DNA of 14,263 nucleotides from Nocardioides sp. (GCA_003519585.1 DOWL01000243.1:1-14263), one strand, 5' to 3'. Positions 1 through 5,921 are shown, counted from the first letter of the stretch. The notes: generated by a model from the sequence alone, not told the origin. Numbers and translations: made by a program.

Positions 1-455
1 GCTTCGGTGACCAGGTGCCCCTCGGCCTCCTCCACCAGCGCCGGGTCGAGGTCGTCGGGGAGGTCGTCGAGCGCACGGATGATGACTTCGACCTGCTCGG
101 CGTGCACCCGCCCTTCGGCCATCGCCTCGCGGACCTGCTCGTACCGCTCCAACCCTGCGGCCACCCGCACGGTGCGGAACGCCGTGGCGCGGGTGAGGTT
201 GGTCCGCACGGCCAGCCAGTTGCCGGTCGAGGTGGCACCGGACTGCTGGGGTACCTCGAGCGCCTCGAGTTGGGCGAGCAGCCGGGTCTTCAGCTCGGCT
301 TGCTGTGCCTCGTGTTTGAGGAGTTCCTCGAGCGCCGTCGTAGCTTGGTCGGCATCCATCGACCACAGCGGAACCTCGGCGACAGCGGCGAAGGTTCCGC
401 GCGCAGCAGCGATCGCCCGGGTCACCGGGTGCTCGTGGTGCGCCATCGCTGTCAT
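1..455 (-). CDS. DUF222 / HNH endonuclease (13E12 repeat family), N-terminal part
   Basis: Reading leftward from ATG 455-453 gives an open frame of about 151 codons with no stop before the window edge, so the gene is partial at its 3' end. The protein begins MTAMAHHEHPVTRAIAAARG and contains the helical stretch ALEELLKHEAQQAELKTRLL, then STGNWLAVRTNLTRATA and RVAAGLERYEQVREAMAEGR. This is the typical N-terminal DUF222 domain of actinobacterial 13E12-type proteins. In that family the C-terminus carries an HNH nuclease domain, which lies outside this window. A second ATG at 446 is also possible. No convincing Shine-Dalgarno is visible. A 91-bp repeat with nested palindromes ends about 20 bp upstream and may hold its promoter or operator. 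In mycobacteria such genes are multicopy and serve as phage attachment sites. The family call is firm; the cellular role is unknown. Confidence 0.85.
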   Translation of the reverse strand, partial: MTAMAHHEHPVTRAIAAARGTFAAVAEVPLWSMDADQATTALEELLKHEAQQAELKTRLLAQLEALEVPQQSGATSTGNWLAVRTNLTRATAFRTVRVAAGLERYEQVREAMAEGRVHAEQVEVIIRALDDLPDDLDPALVEEAEGHLVTE

Positions 456-477
456 GGATCAATCCAAGCAGTCGCCA

Positions 478-568
478 CCGACAGTCGATCGCCGCCGGAA
501 CTCGTTATGCACAAGGGTTTCCGGACCTGCGTGCACGAGACATCGCCTCAGCGCGCGGAGGTCTCGAC
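478..568. repeat. 91-bp repeat element, copy A, with nested palindromes
   Basis: This stretch matches 1876-1966 without gaps at about 80% identity (73 of 91 by hand). Its best-conserved core is two nested inverted repeats: an outer CCGGAA...TTCCGG pair around an inner CTCGTT-ATG-CACAAG stem. In copy B the inner stem reads CTTGT-TATGC-ACAAG, so the inner pairing is kept although a base changed. It lies directly upstream of the leftward DUF222/HNH gene. It could be that family's conserved promoter/operator, a recombination or attachment site, or a REP-like mobile sequence. Confidence 0.75.
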
Positions 569-578
569 CGGTGCCGTT

Positions 579-652
579 GGTGGTCGAGCGGGTGCCGACG
601 CTGCGGGGGTTTCGACACCGTCGGCGCTGGGGCGCCTCCGGGCTCAACCACC
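579..652. repeat. Nested inverted repeat (REP-like, cruciform-capable)
   Basis: The outer arms GGTGGTCGAGC (579-589) and GCTCAACCACC (642-652) pair with one G-T type mismatch. Inner arms GCCGACG (594-600) and CGTCGGC (619-625) pair perfectly. Motifs of the form TTTCGACA...GGCTCAACCACC resemble short interspersed palindromic repeats common in Nocardioides-like genomes. The right arm contains the stop codon of the leftward hydrolase remnant, so it may also act as a transcription terminator for that frame. Confidence 0.6.
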
Positions 653-1009
653 AGCGTTGTGCCGCTCCATTGAAGGATGACGCGCGAGGAATCGCTGGGC
701 GTCCTCGGCGGCGTCCGCCGGGACGCCCGTATGCCCACGGAAGTTCGCCTGCAGCGTCTTCTCCGCGGAGCCGAAGGCGTCGAAGAGATCGAGTGCGGCC
801 TGCCGGTCATTGCCTTGGTCGTCCCACTGGGGCAAGACGTGGACCGAGATAGCGACGTCGCGTGCCTCCTCGACGATCAACCGGGGCACGTAGCTCCCCG
901 CGAACAAGCTGGCGGCCACGATCCGCGACGTCGTCCCCGGGACCTCGCCGAGGATGAACTCACGTTCGATTGCGCCGTCATCCACGCGTGGCTCAGAGAT
1001 GAACACCAT
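644..1009 (-). pseudogene. Internally deleted alpha/beta hydrolase (dienelactone hydrolase-like) remnant
   Basis: The frame from ATG 1009 gives 121 residues, about half the usual 240-260 of this family. Its start, MVFISEPRVDDGAIEREFIL followed by GEVPG, looks like a hydrolase N-terminus. It then jumps straight to a C-terminal part: SLFAGSYVPRLI, HVLPQWDDQGNDRQAALDLF (with the acid-residue strand QWDD) and KTLQANFRGHTGVP, which holds the probable catalytic His. The central segment with the GxSxG nucleophile elbow is missing, so the product should be inactive. The open frame can be extended to 1087, but the extension overlaps the opposite gene's start and has no family resemblance. It is divergent from the 1057 gene and ends inside a palindrome. 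The internal deletion is inferred from remembered family layout; a frameshift-free deletion is the simplest explanation. Confidence 0.6.
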
Positions 1010-1044
1010 GGTCCGCACGTTCCGGAGTGCAGCGGTTGCCCGAC

Positions 1045-1050
1045 TAGCCT
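1045..1050 (+). promoter_or_regulatory. Probable -10 box (TAGCCT) of a leaderless promoter
   Basis: TAGCCT fits the actinobacterial TANNNT -10 pattern and ends 6 nt before the GTG at 1057. That spacing places the transcription start at or next to the start codon, the usual geometry of leaderless mRNAs in these bacteria. There is no Shine-Dalgarno in the gap, which agrees with this. No clear -35 is seen. Confidence 0.55.
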
Positions 1051-1056
1051 GCACCT

Positions 1057-1341
1057 GTGTCCACCAAGGCAGAACGTCGGGCCGCACGCGAGACCATCGC
1101 GAAGTACCACGAGGAGCAGCTGGGGGAGCTGGTCGGACGGGTCGGGGCCGCGGTCGACCGATTCGATCGCGGTGAGCAGAATGCGTTCGAGGTGGATGAG
1201 CAGCTCTTCCAGTACTCCCGAGCGGCCAAGGAGCTCTGGAAGTTCTGCAACCTCGGGAACGTCGAGATCACGGCTCGGGTCATTCGTGACGATCCGCCTA
1301 TCGATTGGTGGGACCGCGGGGCGCGTCGAGACCGCCGGTGA
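1057..1341 (+). CDS. Small conserved-type hypothetical protein (94 aa)
   Basis: Starting at GTG 1057 the product is a charged, mostly helical soluble protein with no signal peptide or membrane span. Notable stretches are STKAERRAARETIAKYHEEQ, GAAVDRFDRGEQNAFEVDE, YSRAAKELWKFCN and the C-terminal RDDPPIDWWDRG. It resembles small uncharacterised proteins I recall from Nocardioides-type genomes; no function is known to me. The start is supported by the -10 box six bases upstream, implying a leaderless transcript. It is the only apparently intact gene between the two 91-bp repeats and is transcribed away from the hydrolase remnant. Codon use is normal for the region. Confidence 0.75.
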   Translation: MSTKAERRAARETIAKYHEEQLGELVGRVGAAVDRFDRGEQNAFEVDEQLFQYSRAAKELWKFCNLGNVEITARVIRDDPPIDWWDRGARRDRR

Positions 1342-1394
1342 TCGGTGGCTGACAGTGCCCCGACGTCGCGGGAGAAGCGCCGGGGCACCGCCGG

Positions 1395-1838
1395 CTAGGA
1401 GCCAACCAGCCGTAGCTGAAGGACCGTTGAAGAGTTCACCACCGCTGTCTGAGACTTCTGGCGCCTACTCGGGACGCTCCCCAACGCCCCGTCGACGATG
1501 TCGGAGCGCAGTTGGCCCTTGGCGATCTTGCCCGTCGGGTTCTTCGGCAGGTCGCCCACCAGGTAGTAGGCCGAGGGGCGGCGGAGGCCCGCCAACCGCT
1601 CGGCCGCGAAGCGGCGCAACTCACCCACGTCGAAGGTCTCGGGGTCAGCGACCTCAACGACAGCGGCGACGATCTCGCCCCAGTAGTCGTCGCCCAGTGC
1701 TTGGGCGTGGTCGAGTTCGTGGGTGCCGGCGTGGTCGACGAGTCGGTAGAGGCCGTGGGGGGTACGCCAGAGGTAGCGGCCTGGTCCGAGTTGTCGGCAG
1801 GTGTAGCGAGTGGGTTTTGGCTCGGTGATGTCGACGCC
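1395..1838 (-). pseudogene. Chimeric remnant: HNH-endonuclease C-terminus joined to acyl-CoA ligase C-terminus
   Basis: One uninterrupted leftward frame runs from just after a TAG at 1841-1839 to a TAG at 1397-1395. Its first part (about 1838-1700) reads GVDITEPKPTRYTCRQLGPG, then RYLWRTPHGLYRLVDHAGTH. This resembles the C-terminal tail that follows the HNH domain in 13E12-type proteins. At about position 1690 it passes into DDYWGEIVAAVVEV and RRPSAYYLVGDLPKNPTGKI followed by AKGQLR. That is the C-terminal AMP-binding domain of an acyl-CoA ligase, with the A10-motif lysine in PTGK. No start codon with a ribosome site lies upstream, and the ligase adenylation core and the HNH core are absent. 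With repeat copy B directly upstream, the locus looks like a second HNH gene that kept its upstream element and tail and then fused to a ligase remnant. Expression is unlikely. Confidence 0.65.
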
Positions 1839-1875
1839 CTAACGGGGCGGCGTTGTGGTCGCCGGTCTGGCCGCG

Positions 1876-1966
1876 CCGACAGTCACCGGTGGCCGGAACT
1901 TGTTATGCACAAAGGTTTCCGGACCTGGCTGCACGCGGGATCGGCTGTGCGTGCAGAGGTCTCGAC
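1876..1966. repeat. 91-bp repeat element, copy B, with nested palindromes
   Basis: This is the direct-repeat partner of 478-568, same length and orientation, about 80% identical. The core keeps CCGGAA...TTCCGG arms around CTTGT-TATGC-ACAAG. It is followed by GTCTCGACAGGCTCGACC (1959-1976), a short palindromic motif of the interspersed type common in related genomes. Relative to the leftward HNH-tail remnant it occupies the same upstream position that copy A has for the DUF222 gene, which argues that the element travels or is duplicated with that gene family. Confidence 0.75.
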
Positions 1967-2061
1967 AGGCTCGACCAGCGGGGGTTGACCCGGCGACCGC
2001 GCGATCGCGCCGGTGGTCTGGACGGGCTCGTACGACGCGCGACGCTGCCGATGGGTGTGGC

Positions 2062-3126
2062 GTGTGCTCCCTCGGTGTCCGACGCGCGCTCGTCGCCCTC
2101 CTGGCTGCTGCCGTACTCGCAGCCGGTGTGGGCGATGCAGCGCGGCCGCCGGTCGCCGGCGCCGTGGTGCCGGAGCACGCCCGATCGGGGTATGCGCCGT
2201 CGTTGACGGCCATCCATGCACCGCGGGTGTGGAAGCGGACCACCGGCCGTGGCGTCGTCGTGGCCGTGATCGACAGCGGCGTCGCCGGCGATGTCGCCAA
2301 CTTGCGCGGCCGCGTGTTGCCACGTGTCGACCTGGTCGAGCCACATCGTCGCGACGGCTGGGCCGACCAGATGCTCGCCGGCGGCCACGGCACCGGGGTC
2401 GCCTCGATCATCGCCGGCACCGGGCGCGCGGTCCCGGTGCACGGGATCGCGCCTGGCGTCCAGATCCTGCCGGTGCGGATCGTCAACGCGCACGGCCACG
2501 CCCCCGACCGACGGGTCGCCCGCGCCATCGTGTGGGCCACCCAGCACGGCGCGGACGTCATCAACCTCTCCGTCGGCACGCCCGCCGCGCAGCTGCGCCG
2601 CCGCGACCGTCACCTCCAGCACGCCGCCGTCCGGTATGCCGTCCGACACGGCGTGACGATCGTGGCGGGAGCCGGCAACAACGGCCCGCACAACAGCGGG
2701 CGCTTCTACCCGGCAGCGTTCCGCGAGGTGATCGCAGTCGGTGGGTCGAACCTGGTCGGCACCGCCGCCTCGTCGTTCTCGAACCGCGGCCGCTGGGTCG
2801 ACGTCGTCGCACCCTCGGTCGACGTGTGGAACACCAACAGCGACGGCACCCTCGGCATCGCCTCCGGGACCTCGTTCGCAGGCCCGGCGGTGGCGGCGCT
2901 GGCCGCGCTCATGCTCGCCCTCGACCCGGACCTCACCCCTTCCGAGATCCGCCGGATCCTCATGAGCAGCGCGGCCGACCTCGGCACCCGCGGTCGCGAC
3001 CGCGACACTGGCGCCGGACTCGTCAACGCACCGCGCGCAGTCGGTGGCGCGCTGCGCCGATCCGGACGACTAACAGGTCCGCAGCTCCGCGAGCCGCCGG
3101 GCGACATCGTCCAGTCGTTCCGCTGA
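2062..3126 (+). CDS. Secreted subtilisin-like serine protease (peptidase family S8)
   Basis: From GTG 2062 the protein is 354 aa. It begins MCSLGVRRALVALLAAAVLA, a signal peptide with an Arg pair and hydrophobic core; cleavage is probable near residues 26-34. The catalytic triad is complete: Asp71 in VAVIDSG, His109 in GGHGTGVAS and Ser271 in SGTSFAGPAVAAL. The oxyanion-hole Asn206 lies in AGAGNNG. The mature part is a compact single catalytic domain ending near DTGAGLVNAPRAVGG, plus a basic tail of about 25 residues. There is no C-terminal membrane helix, unlike the mycosins of type VII secretion, so it should be released as an exoprotease. Substrate is unknown. The open frame continues upstream to 1855 but that part runs through repeat copy B; the 2062 start is chosen because it gives a proper signal peptide. 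No clear Shine-Dalgarno is seen. The 3' end overlaps the convergent small frame 3070-3300. Confidence 0.88.
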   Translation: MCSLGVRRALVALLAAAVLAAGVGDAARPPVAGAVVPEHARSGYAPSLTAIHAPRVWKRTTGRGVVVAVIDSGVAGDVANLRGRVLPRVDLVEPHRRDGWADQMLAGGHGTGVASIIAGTGRAVPVHGIAPGVQILPVRIVNAHGHAPDRRVARAIVWATQHGADVINLSVGTPAAQLRRRDRHLQHAAVRYAVRHGVTIVAGAGNNGPHNSGRFYPAAFREVIAVGGSNLVGTAASSFSNRGRWVDVVAPSVDVWNTNSDGTLGIASGTSFAGPAVAALAALMLALDPDLTPSEIRRILMSSAADLGTRGRDRDTGAGLVNAPRAVGGALRRSGRLTGPQLREPPGDIVQSFR

Positions 3127-3300
3127 CGCCGCGAGTCTCGAACCATCGGCGTAGGGGCGACGACCCGGCGCGACCGGTTCAGTCGGCGTCAGGATCACGC
3201 TGCCGTCGACGACGAGCAGCCTCACCCCGAGCAGGCGGGCTTGGAGCCGCAACTGCACGACCGTGCCACGCGCGAGGCTACGACGGTCGTCGCGAGCCAC
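3070..3300 (-). CDS. Small hypothetical protein (76 aa), possible last gene of a leftward operon
   Basis: From GTG 3300 the frame encodes VARDDRRSLARGTVVQLRLQ, then ARLLGVRLLVVDGSVILTP, APGRRPYADGSRLAASAERL and DDVARRLAELRTC. The third codon positions are strongly GC-rich, as expected for real genes here. It looks like a short beta-strand region followed by a helix; there is no signal peptide or membrane span. I do not recognise the family. Its start overlaps the end of the preceding leftward gene (stop at 3278) by about 20 bp, consistent with an operon. Against it, the ribosome site is weak and its last 57 bp overlap the convergent protease gene. Confidence 0.45.
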   Translation of the reverse strand: MARDDRRSLARGTVVQLRLQARLLGVRLLVVDGSVILTPTEPVAPGRRPYADGSRLAASAERLDDVARRLAELRTC

Positions 3301-3514
3301 TCGACGCGGCGTTCTGGAGATAGTCGGCCAGCCGGACCGTCGGCTCGGTGGCGTTGTCGGCGAGGTTGGTGGCGAGGTCACGCGCGAGGTCGGACTCCCT
3401 CAGGCGCTGAGCTGCCTTCCCTGCAACCTCCACGATGTGGGCGTACCGCTCCCGGCCGGCGCGGCTACCGAGCACGTAGCCGGCACCGAAGAGGACCAGG
3501 CTGCGCACCCTCAC
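3278..3514 (-). CDS. Small YtxH-like membrane-associated protein (78 aa)
   Basis: The product from GTG 3514 starts VRVRSLVLFGAGYVLGSRAG and continues RERYAHIVEVAGKAAQRLRE. The short hydrophobic, glycine-rich N-terminal segment followed by an RAGRERY box and an amphipathic helix is typical of small actinobacterial YtxH-like or gas-vesicle-operon-neighbour proteins, thought to be membrane-attached. The start overlaps the stop of the upstream 64-aa gene in the sequence GTGA (4 bp), which indicates translational coupling and decides the start. No enzyme motif is present and the specific role is unknown. Confidence 0.65.
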   Translation of the reverse strand: MRVRSLVLFGAGYVLGSRAGRERYAHIVEVAGKAAQRLRESDLARDLATNLADNATEPTVRLADYLQNAASSGSRRPS

Positions 3515-3705
3515 CGCTCGTCCTGGGCGTGACGCACCGCCGATACCACGGCGCTGGCCGCGGTCACTCCCGCCATCGTTCCGATCGTGACCAGACCAGA
3601 CTTCAGCACGGTGCGAGTCGCGATGACGCCCGCCGCAGGTGGGATCAGGCGTTCCCATCGACTCCGCGGCCGGACCAGTCGGAGTACGGTCCTCCTCGCG
3701 CTCAC
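3511..3705 (-). CDS. Small single-span membrane protein (64 aa)
   Basis: From GTG 3705 the product begins with a very basic segment, SARRTVLRLVRPRSRWERL, then IPPAAGVIATRTVLKSG, and a hydrophobic stretch LVTIGTMAGVTAASAVVSAV that can form one transmembrane helix. It ends RHAQDER. The GTG start overlaps the stop of the upstream coiled-coil gene (GTGA, 4 bp), and its own stop overlaps the next gene's start in the same way. This nose-to-tail arrangement supports a real, coupled gene despite its size. The positive-inside rule predicts a cytoplasmic N-terminus. I do not recognise the family. Confidence 0.65.
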   Translation of the reverse strand: MSARRTVLRLVRPRSRWERLIPPAAGVIATRTVLKSGLVTIGTMAGVTAASAVVSAVRHAQDER

Positions 3706-4649
3706 TTCGCACCTGCCTTCCGGCTCGAGGTCGAGCGCCGGTCCAGCGCCTTCACGAGTTGAGCCTTCGTCATCGTGGACCGGCCCTCGAGCCCGCGGGT
3801 CGCGGCGAGGTCGAGTAGTTGTTGCTTGTTCATGGCGCCCAGCCCTCCCGGTCCGGACCCGTTCAGGTGCTGCGCCACGTCACCCTGCCGCTCTGCGGCC
3901 TCGTTGCGGACGCCTTCGGCCTCGGCCAGCCGCTGGTCAGCCGCACGCGCGTCGGCCTCCGCGTCCGCTGCCACCTGCTGGGCTTGCCGGTAGGCCTCGT
4001 CCGCAGCTTCCTTGGTCGCCCGCATCGCCTCTTCGGCGAGCCGGCGCGCCTCCTCCAACTTCTCGCGAGCAGCCTCCAGCCGTTCCGTGGCGCGGGCGTG
4101 GGCCTGGTCTGCTTCGTCGCGGGCACGGCTAGCCGTGGCGTCCGCCTCAGAGCGCGCTTCGGCAGTCACCCGCGCTGCCTCGGCTTCGGCGTCACGACGG
4201 GTCGCCTCGATCCGTGCGTCGGCTTCTCTTCGAGCCTGCTCTACGCATTGCTCGACCGACTCGTGCTGCTCACTCTCCACGTCGCGGACATACGCGCGAC
4301 AGCGCTCTGCGACGCGCTCCGCCTCCTGCGCTTGGTGCTCGGCCTCGATGGACTCCTGAATAGCCGCATCCTCGGCCTGCTGAGCGTCCGCCACCGCGGC
4401 GCGGGCCCGCTGCATCCGCAACTCGATCGAGTCGCCTCCTACAGGAAGGGCATCGACGACGGCCACGCCCGCTTGGCGAGCGGTGTCAGCGAGCCCATGG
4501 GTCATACCGTGAGTCACACTGGCGGGGCCACGGTGCCCGGCCGCCTTCGACACCAGCCAGGCCGCGTTGCTCGGCAACTCCTTCACACCCTGCCCGACCG
4601 ATCTCGTGAGGCGGCGGACCGCGGTGGATTGGTCGCGACTCTCGGGCAT
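3702..4649 (-). CDS. Long coiled-coil protein with C-terminal Rho_N/SAP-like domain (315 aa)
   Basis: From ATG 4649 (MPESRDQSTAVRRLTRSVGQ) the first 75 residues are mixed. Residues of about 80-260 form an unbroken Ala/Glu/Arg-rich heptad region, with segments such as AEAEAARVTAEARSEADATA and EKLEEARRLAEEAMRATKEA, predicted as a long coiled coil. After a Gly-rich linker (NGSGPGGLG), residues 274-308 read MNKQQLLDLAATRGLEGRST plus MTKAQLVKALDRR. That is the helix-extended-helix pattern of Rho N-terminal/SAP-like nucleic-acid-binding domains. AGGGAGCAGCAGC just before ATG 4649 supplies a ribosome site. The frame can be extended to 4799 (adding a CERCGTGGHW stretch), but this start is better supported. 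It heads a leftward cluster with three small proteins. A structural link between nucleic acid and a membrane-associated partner is possible but inferred. Confidence 0.7.
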   Translation of the reverse strand: MPESRDQSTAVRRLTRSVGQGVKELPSNAAWLVSKAAGHRGPASVTHGMTHGLADTARQAGVAVVDALPVGGDSIELRMQRARAAVADAQQAEDAAIQESIEAEHQAQEAERVAERCRAYVRDVESEQHESVEQCVEQARREADARIEATRRDAEAEAARVTAEARSEADATASRARDEADQAHARATERLEAAREKLEEARRLAEEAMRATKEAADEAYRQAQQVAADAEADARAADQRLAEAEGVRNEAAERQGDVAQHLNGSGPGGLGAMNKQQLLDLAATRGLEGRSTMTKAQLVKALDRRSTSSRKAGAK

Positions 4650-4653
4650 GCTG

Positions 4654-4680
4654 CTGCTCCCTCTGCTCCCTCTGCTCCGT
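4654..4680. repeat. 9-bp tandem repeat (three units) at the ribosome site
   Basis: On the plus strand CTGCTCCCT occurs at 4654-4662 and 4663-4671, followed by the near-copy CTGCTCCGT at 4672-4680. On the coding (minus) strand this is GGAGCAG repeated, and the unit nearest the gene provides the Shine-Dalgarno of the coiled-coil gene starting at 4649. Gain or loss of a unit would alter the number of ribosome-site copies. Confidence 0.7.
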
Positions 4681-4799
4681 CTGCCCGATGCCGTACGCAT
4701 CGGTGCGCCGGGCGGCGCATCCCCGTGCTCGCGGAGTACCCAGTGACCTCCGGTACCACATCGTTCGCAGACGATTTCACCCCTCCGGGCGAGGTCCAC

Positions 4800-5921
4800 T
4801 CAGTGTCGAACCGAGGTTCCTCCGAGGTAGCCGTACTTGACCTTCTTGTTGCCCGCTCGGTCGGTAGCCGTCGCCTTGTAGCGGCCGGTCCGGTCGACCT
4901 CGATACGGCAGCCGCCCTTGACCCCGGAGAGCTTGTCGGTGGCTCGGCAGCTGCGGCCGGTGACCGTGATCTTCGGGCGGTCGCGGTCGATGTTGATGCC
5001 GGTCACCGTGATCGTGGCGGTGCCGCCGTCAGCCGCGTGGACGATCCGGGTCAGCGTCTGGTTCTTGCCGCTCGTGCCCAGCAGGACGCCGACCGGACAG
5101 TCGACGACCTGCGAGCTCGGCGAGCTCGGCGAGCTGCAAGAGAACGAGATCTCGACCGGGTTGCGGTACCAGCCGGACTTCGACGGCTTCGACTTCGACT
5201 GGATCCGGGCGGAGACCACCGGGTCGATGCGGGTGTAGCTCGTCGCGCCGGCGAGGTAGCGGTCGTCGCCGTCGTACGACGCCGTCACCGTGGCGCCCGC
5301 CGAGAGCGCCACGGCGAGCGTGGCCCGACCCGTCTGGGGGTCGACCGGGACCGGCGCCTGCGCCTGGCCGTTGATCGTGAAGGCGACCGTCCCGCTCGGG
5401 CGGATGCTCCCGGCCAGGACGCCGCCCGGCTGCGCACCGGATAGCGCCGCGACCACATTGGTCGCCGAGGGCAAGATCGTGACACTGGTCCCGGACCTGC
5501 CGATGGTCAGGTCCCTCATGATGCTCGACTCGTCGGGCTCGCCCGGGTTGTAGACGGCCTGGACCTGGTAGTACTCGGACGACGATGTGACCGGCAGCGG
5601 AGTCTGGTCGGCCTGCTCGACCGGCGGACTGACGGCGACCCCGGCGGAGCTGATCGCGACCGGCGTGCCGATCGGGATCCAGGTCTCCATGTCCTCGCTG
5701 GTCCGGTAGTTGAACTGCACGATGCCCGACCCGACCGGTTGGCTCGCCTCGTCGACGACCCGCGCGGTCGCCCTGAGGTCTTGGCCGTAGGCCGCGGTAT
5801 CCGGCAGTTCGATCGTCGTCGTCGGCACGTCGGCGCGGGCCGGTGCGGCGATCACGACCGGCGCCCCCACCACCAACGCCAGCGCAACGCACCTGACAGC
5901 GCGACGCATGAATGCGCGCAT
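4800..5921 (-). CDS. Secreted Ig-like domain repeat protein (373 aa)
   Basis: Residues 1-30 (MRAFMRRAVRCVALALVVGA then PVVIAAPARA) are a clear signal peptide with an ARA-D cleavage site. The mature protein is all-beta. A first Ig-like domain covers about 31-135. A second, about 137-232, shows the pattern GTVAFTINGQ, GRATLAVALSAGATVTASYD and GDDRYLAGATS of bacterial Ig-like (Big_3-type) repeats. A third at about 245-325 begins SGWYRNPVEISFSC and ends INIDRDRPKITVTG. The C-terminus (DKLSGVKGGCRIEV...TATDRAGNKKVKYG) is a further beta repeat of a type common in secreted actinobacterial proteins. No LPXTG or membrane anchor is seen. GGGGGG six bases before ATG 5921 is a strong ribosome site and fixes the start. 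Its role is probably adhesion, binding or scaffolding outside the cell; the ligand is unknown. Confidence 0.85.
   Translation of the reverse strand: MRAFMRRAVRCVALALVVGAPVVIAAPARADVPTTTIELPDTAAYGQDLRATARVVDEASQPVGSGIVQFNYRTSEDMETWIPIGTPVAISSAGVAVSPPVEQADQTPLPVTSSSEYYQVQAVYNPGEPDESSIMRDLTIGRSGTSVTILPSATNVVAALSGAQPGGVLAGSIRPSGTVAFTINGQAQAPVPVDPQTGRATLAVALSAGATVTASYDGDDRYLAGATSYTRIDPVVSARIQSKSKPSKSGWYRNPVEISFSCSSPSSPSSQVVDCPVGVLLGTSGKNQTLTRIVHAADGGTATITVTGINIDRDRPKITVTGRSCRATDKLSGVKGGCRIEVDRTGRYKATATDRAGNKKVKYGYLGGTSVRH

Noticed and set aside
15..680. Long plus-strand open frames over the first 850 bp
   Set aside because: They are the antisense of the DUF222 gene, whose minus-strand translation is clearly family-like; the plus translations are low-complexity Arg/Ser/Pro and cross the repeat.
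478..1966. Composite transposon bounded by the 91-bp repeats
   Set aside because: No transposase or integrase frame lies between the copies, and no target-site duplication was recognised, so only the repeats themselves are reported.
1855..2061. N-terminal extension of the protease frame to 1855
   Set aside because: It is translated from repeat copy B and would place the signal peptide far inside the protein; GTG 2062 gives a proper export signal.
2062..3126. Mycosin of a type VII secretion system
   Set aside because: The catalytic domain is similar in general form, but there is no C-terminal membrane helix and no ESX gene nearby.
4700..4760. SigB-like promoter (GGGTAC) for the coiled-coil operon
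   Set aside because: A GGGTAC hexamer is present but no GTTT-like -35 occurs at the required distance.
3819..5444. 541-aa plus-strand open frame opposite the coiled-coil and Ig-like genes
   Set aside because: It spans two minus-strand genes and their spacer, and its product shows no domain; the minus frames have motifs, signal peptide and ribosome sites.
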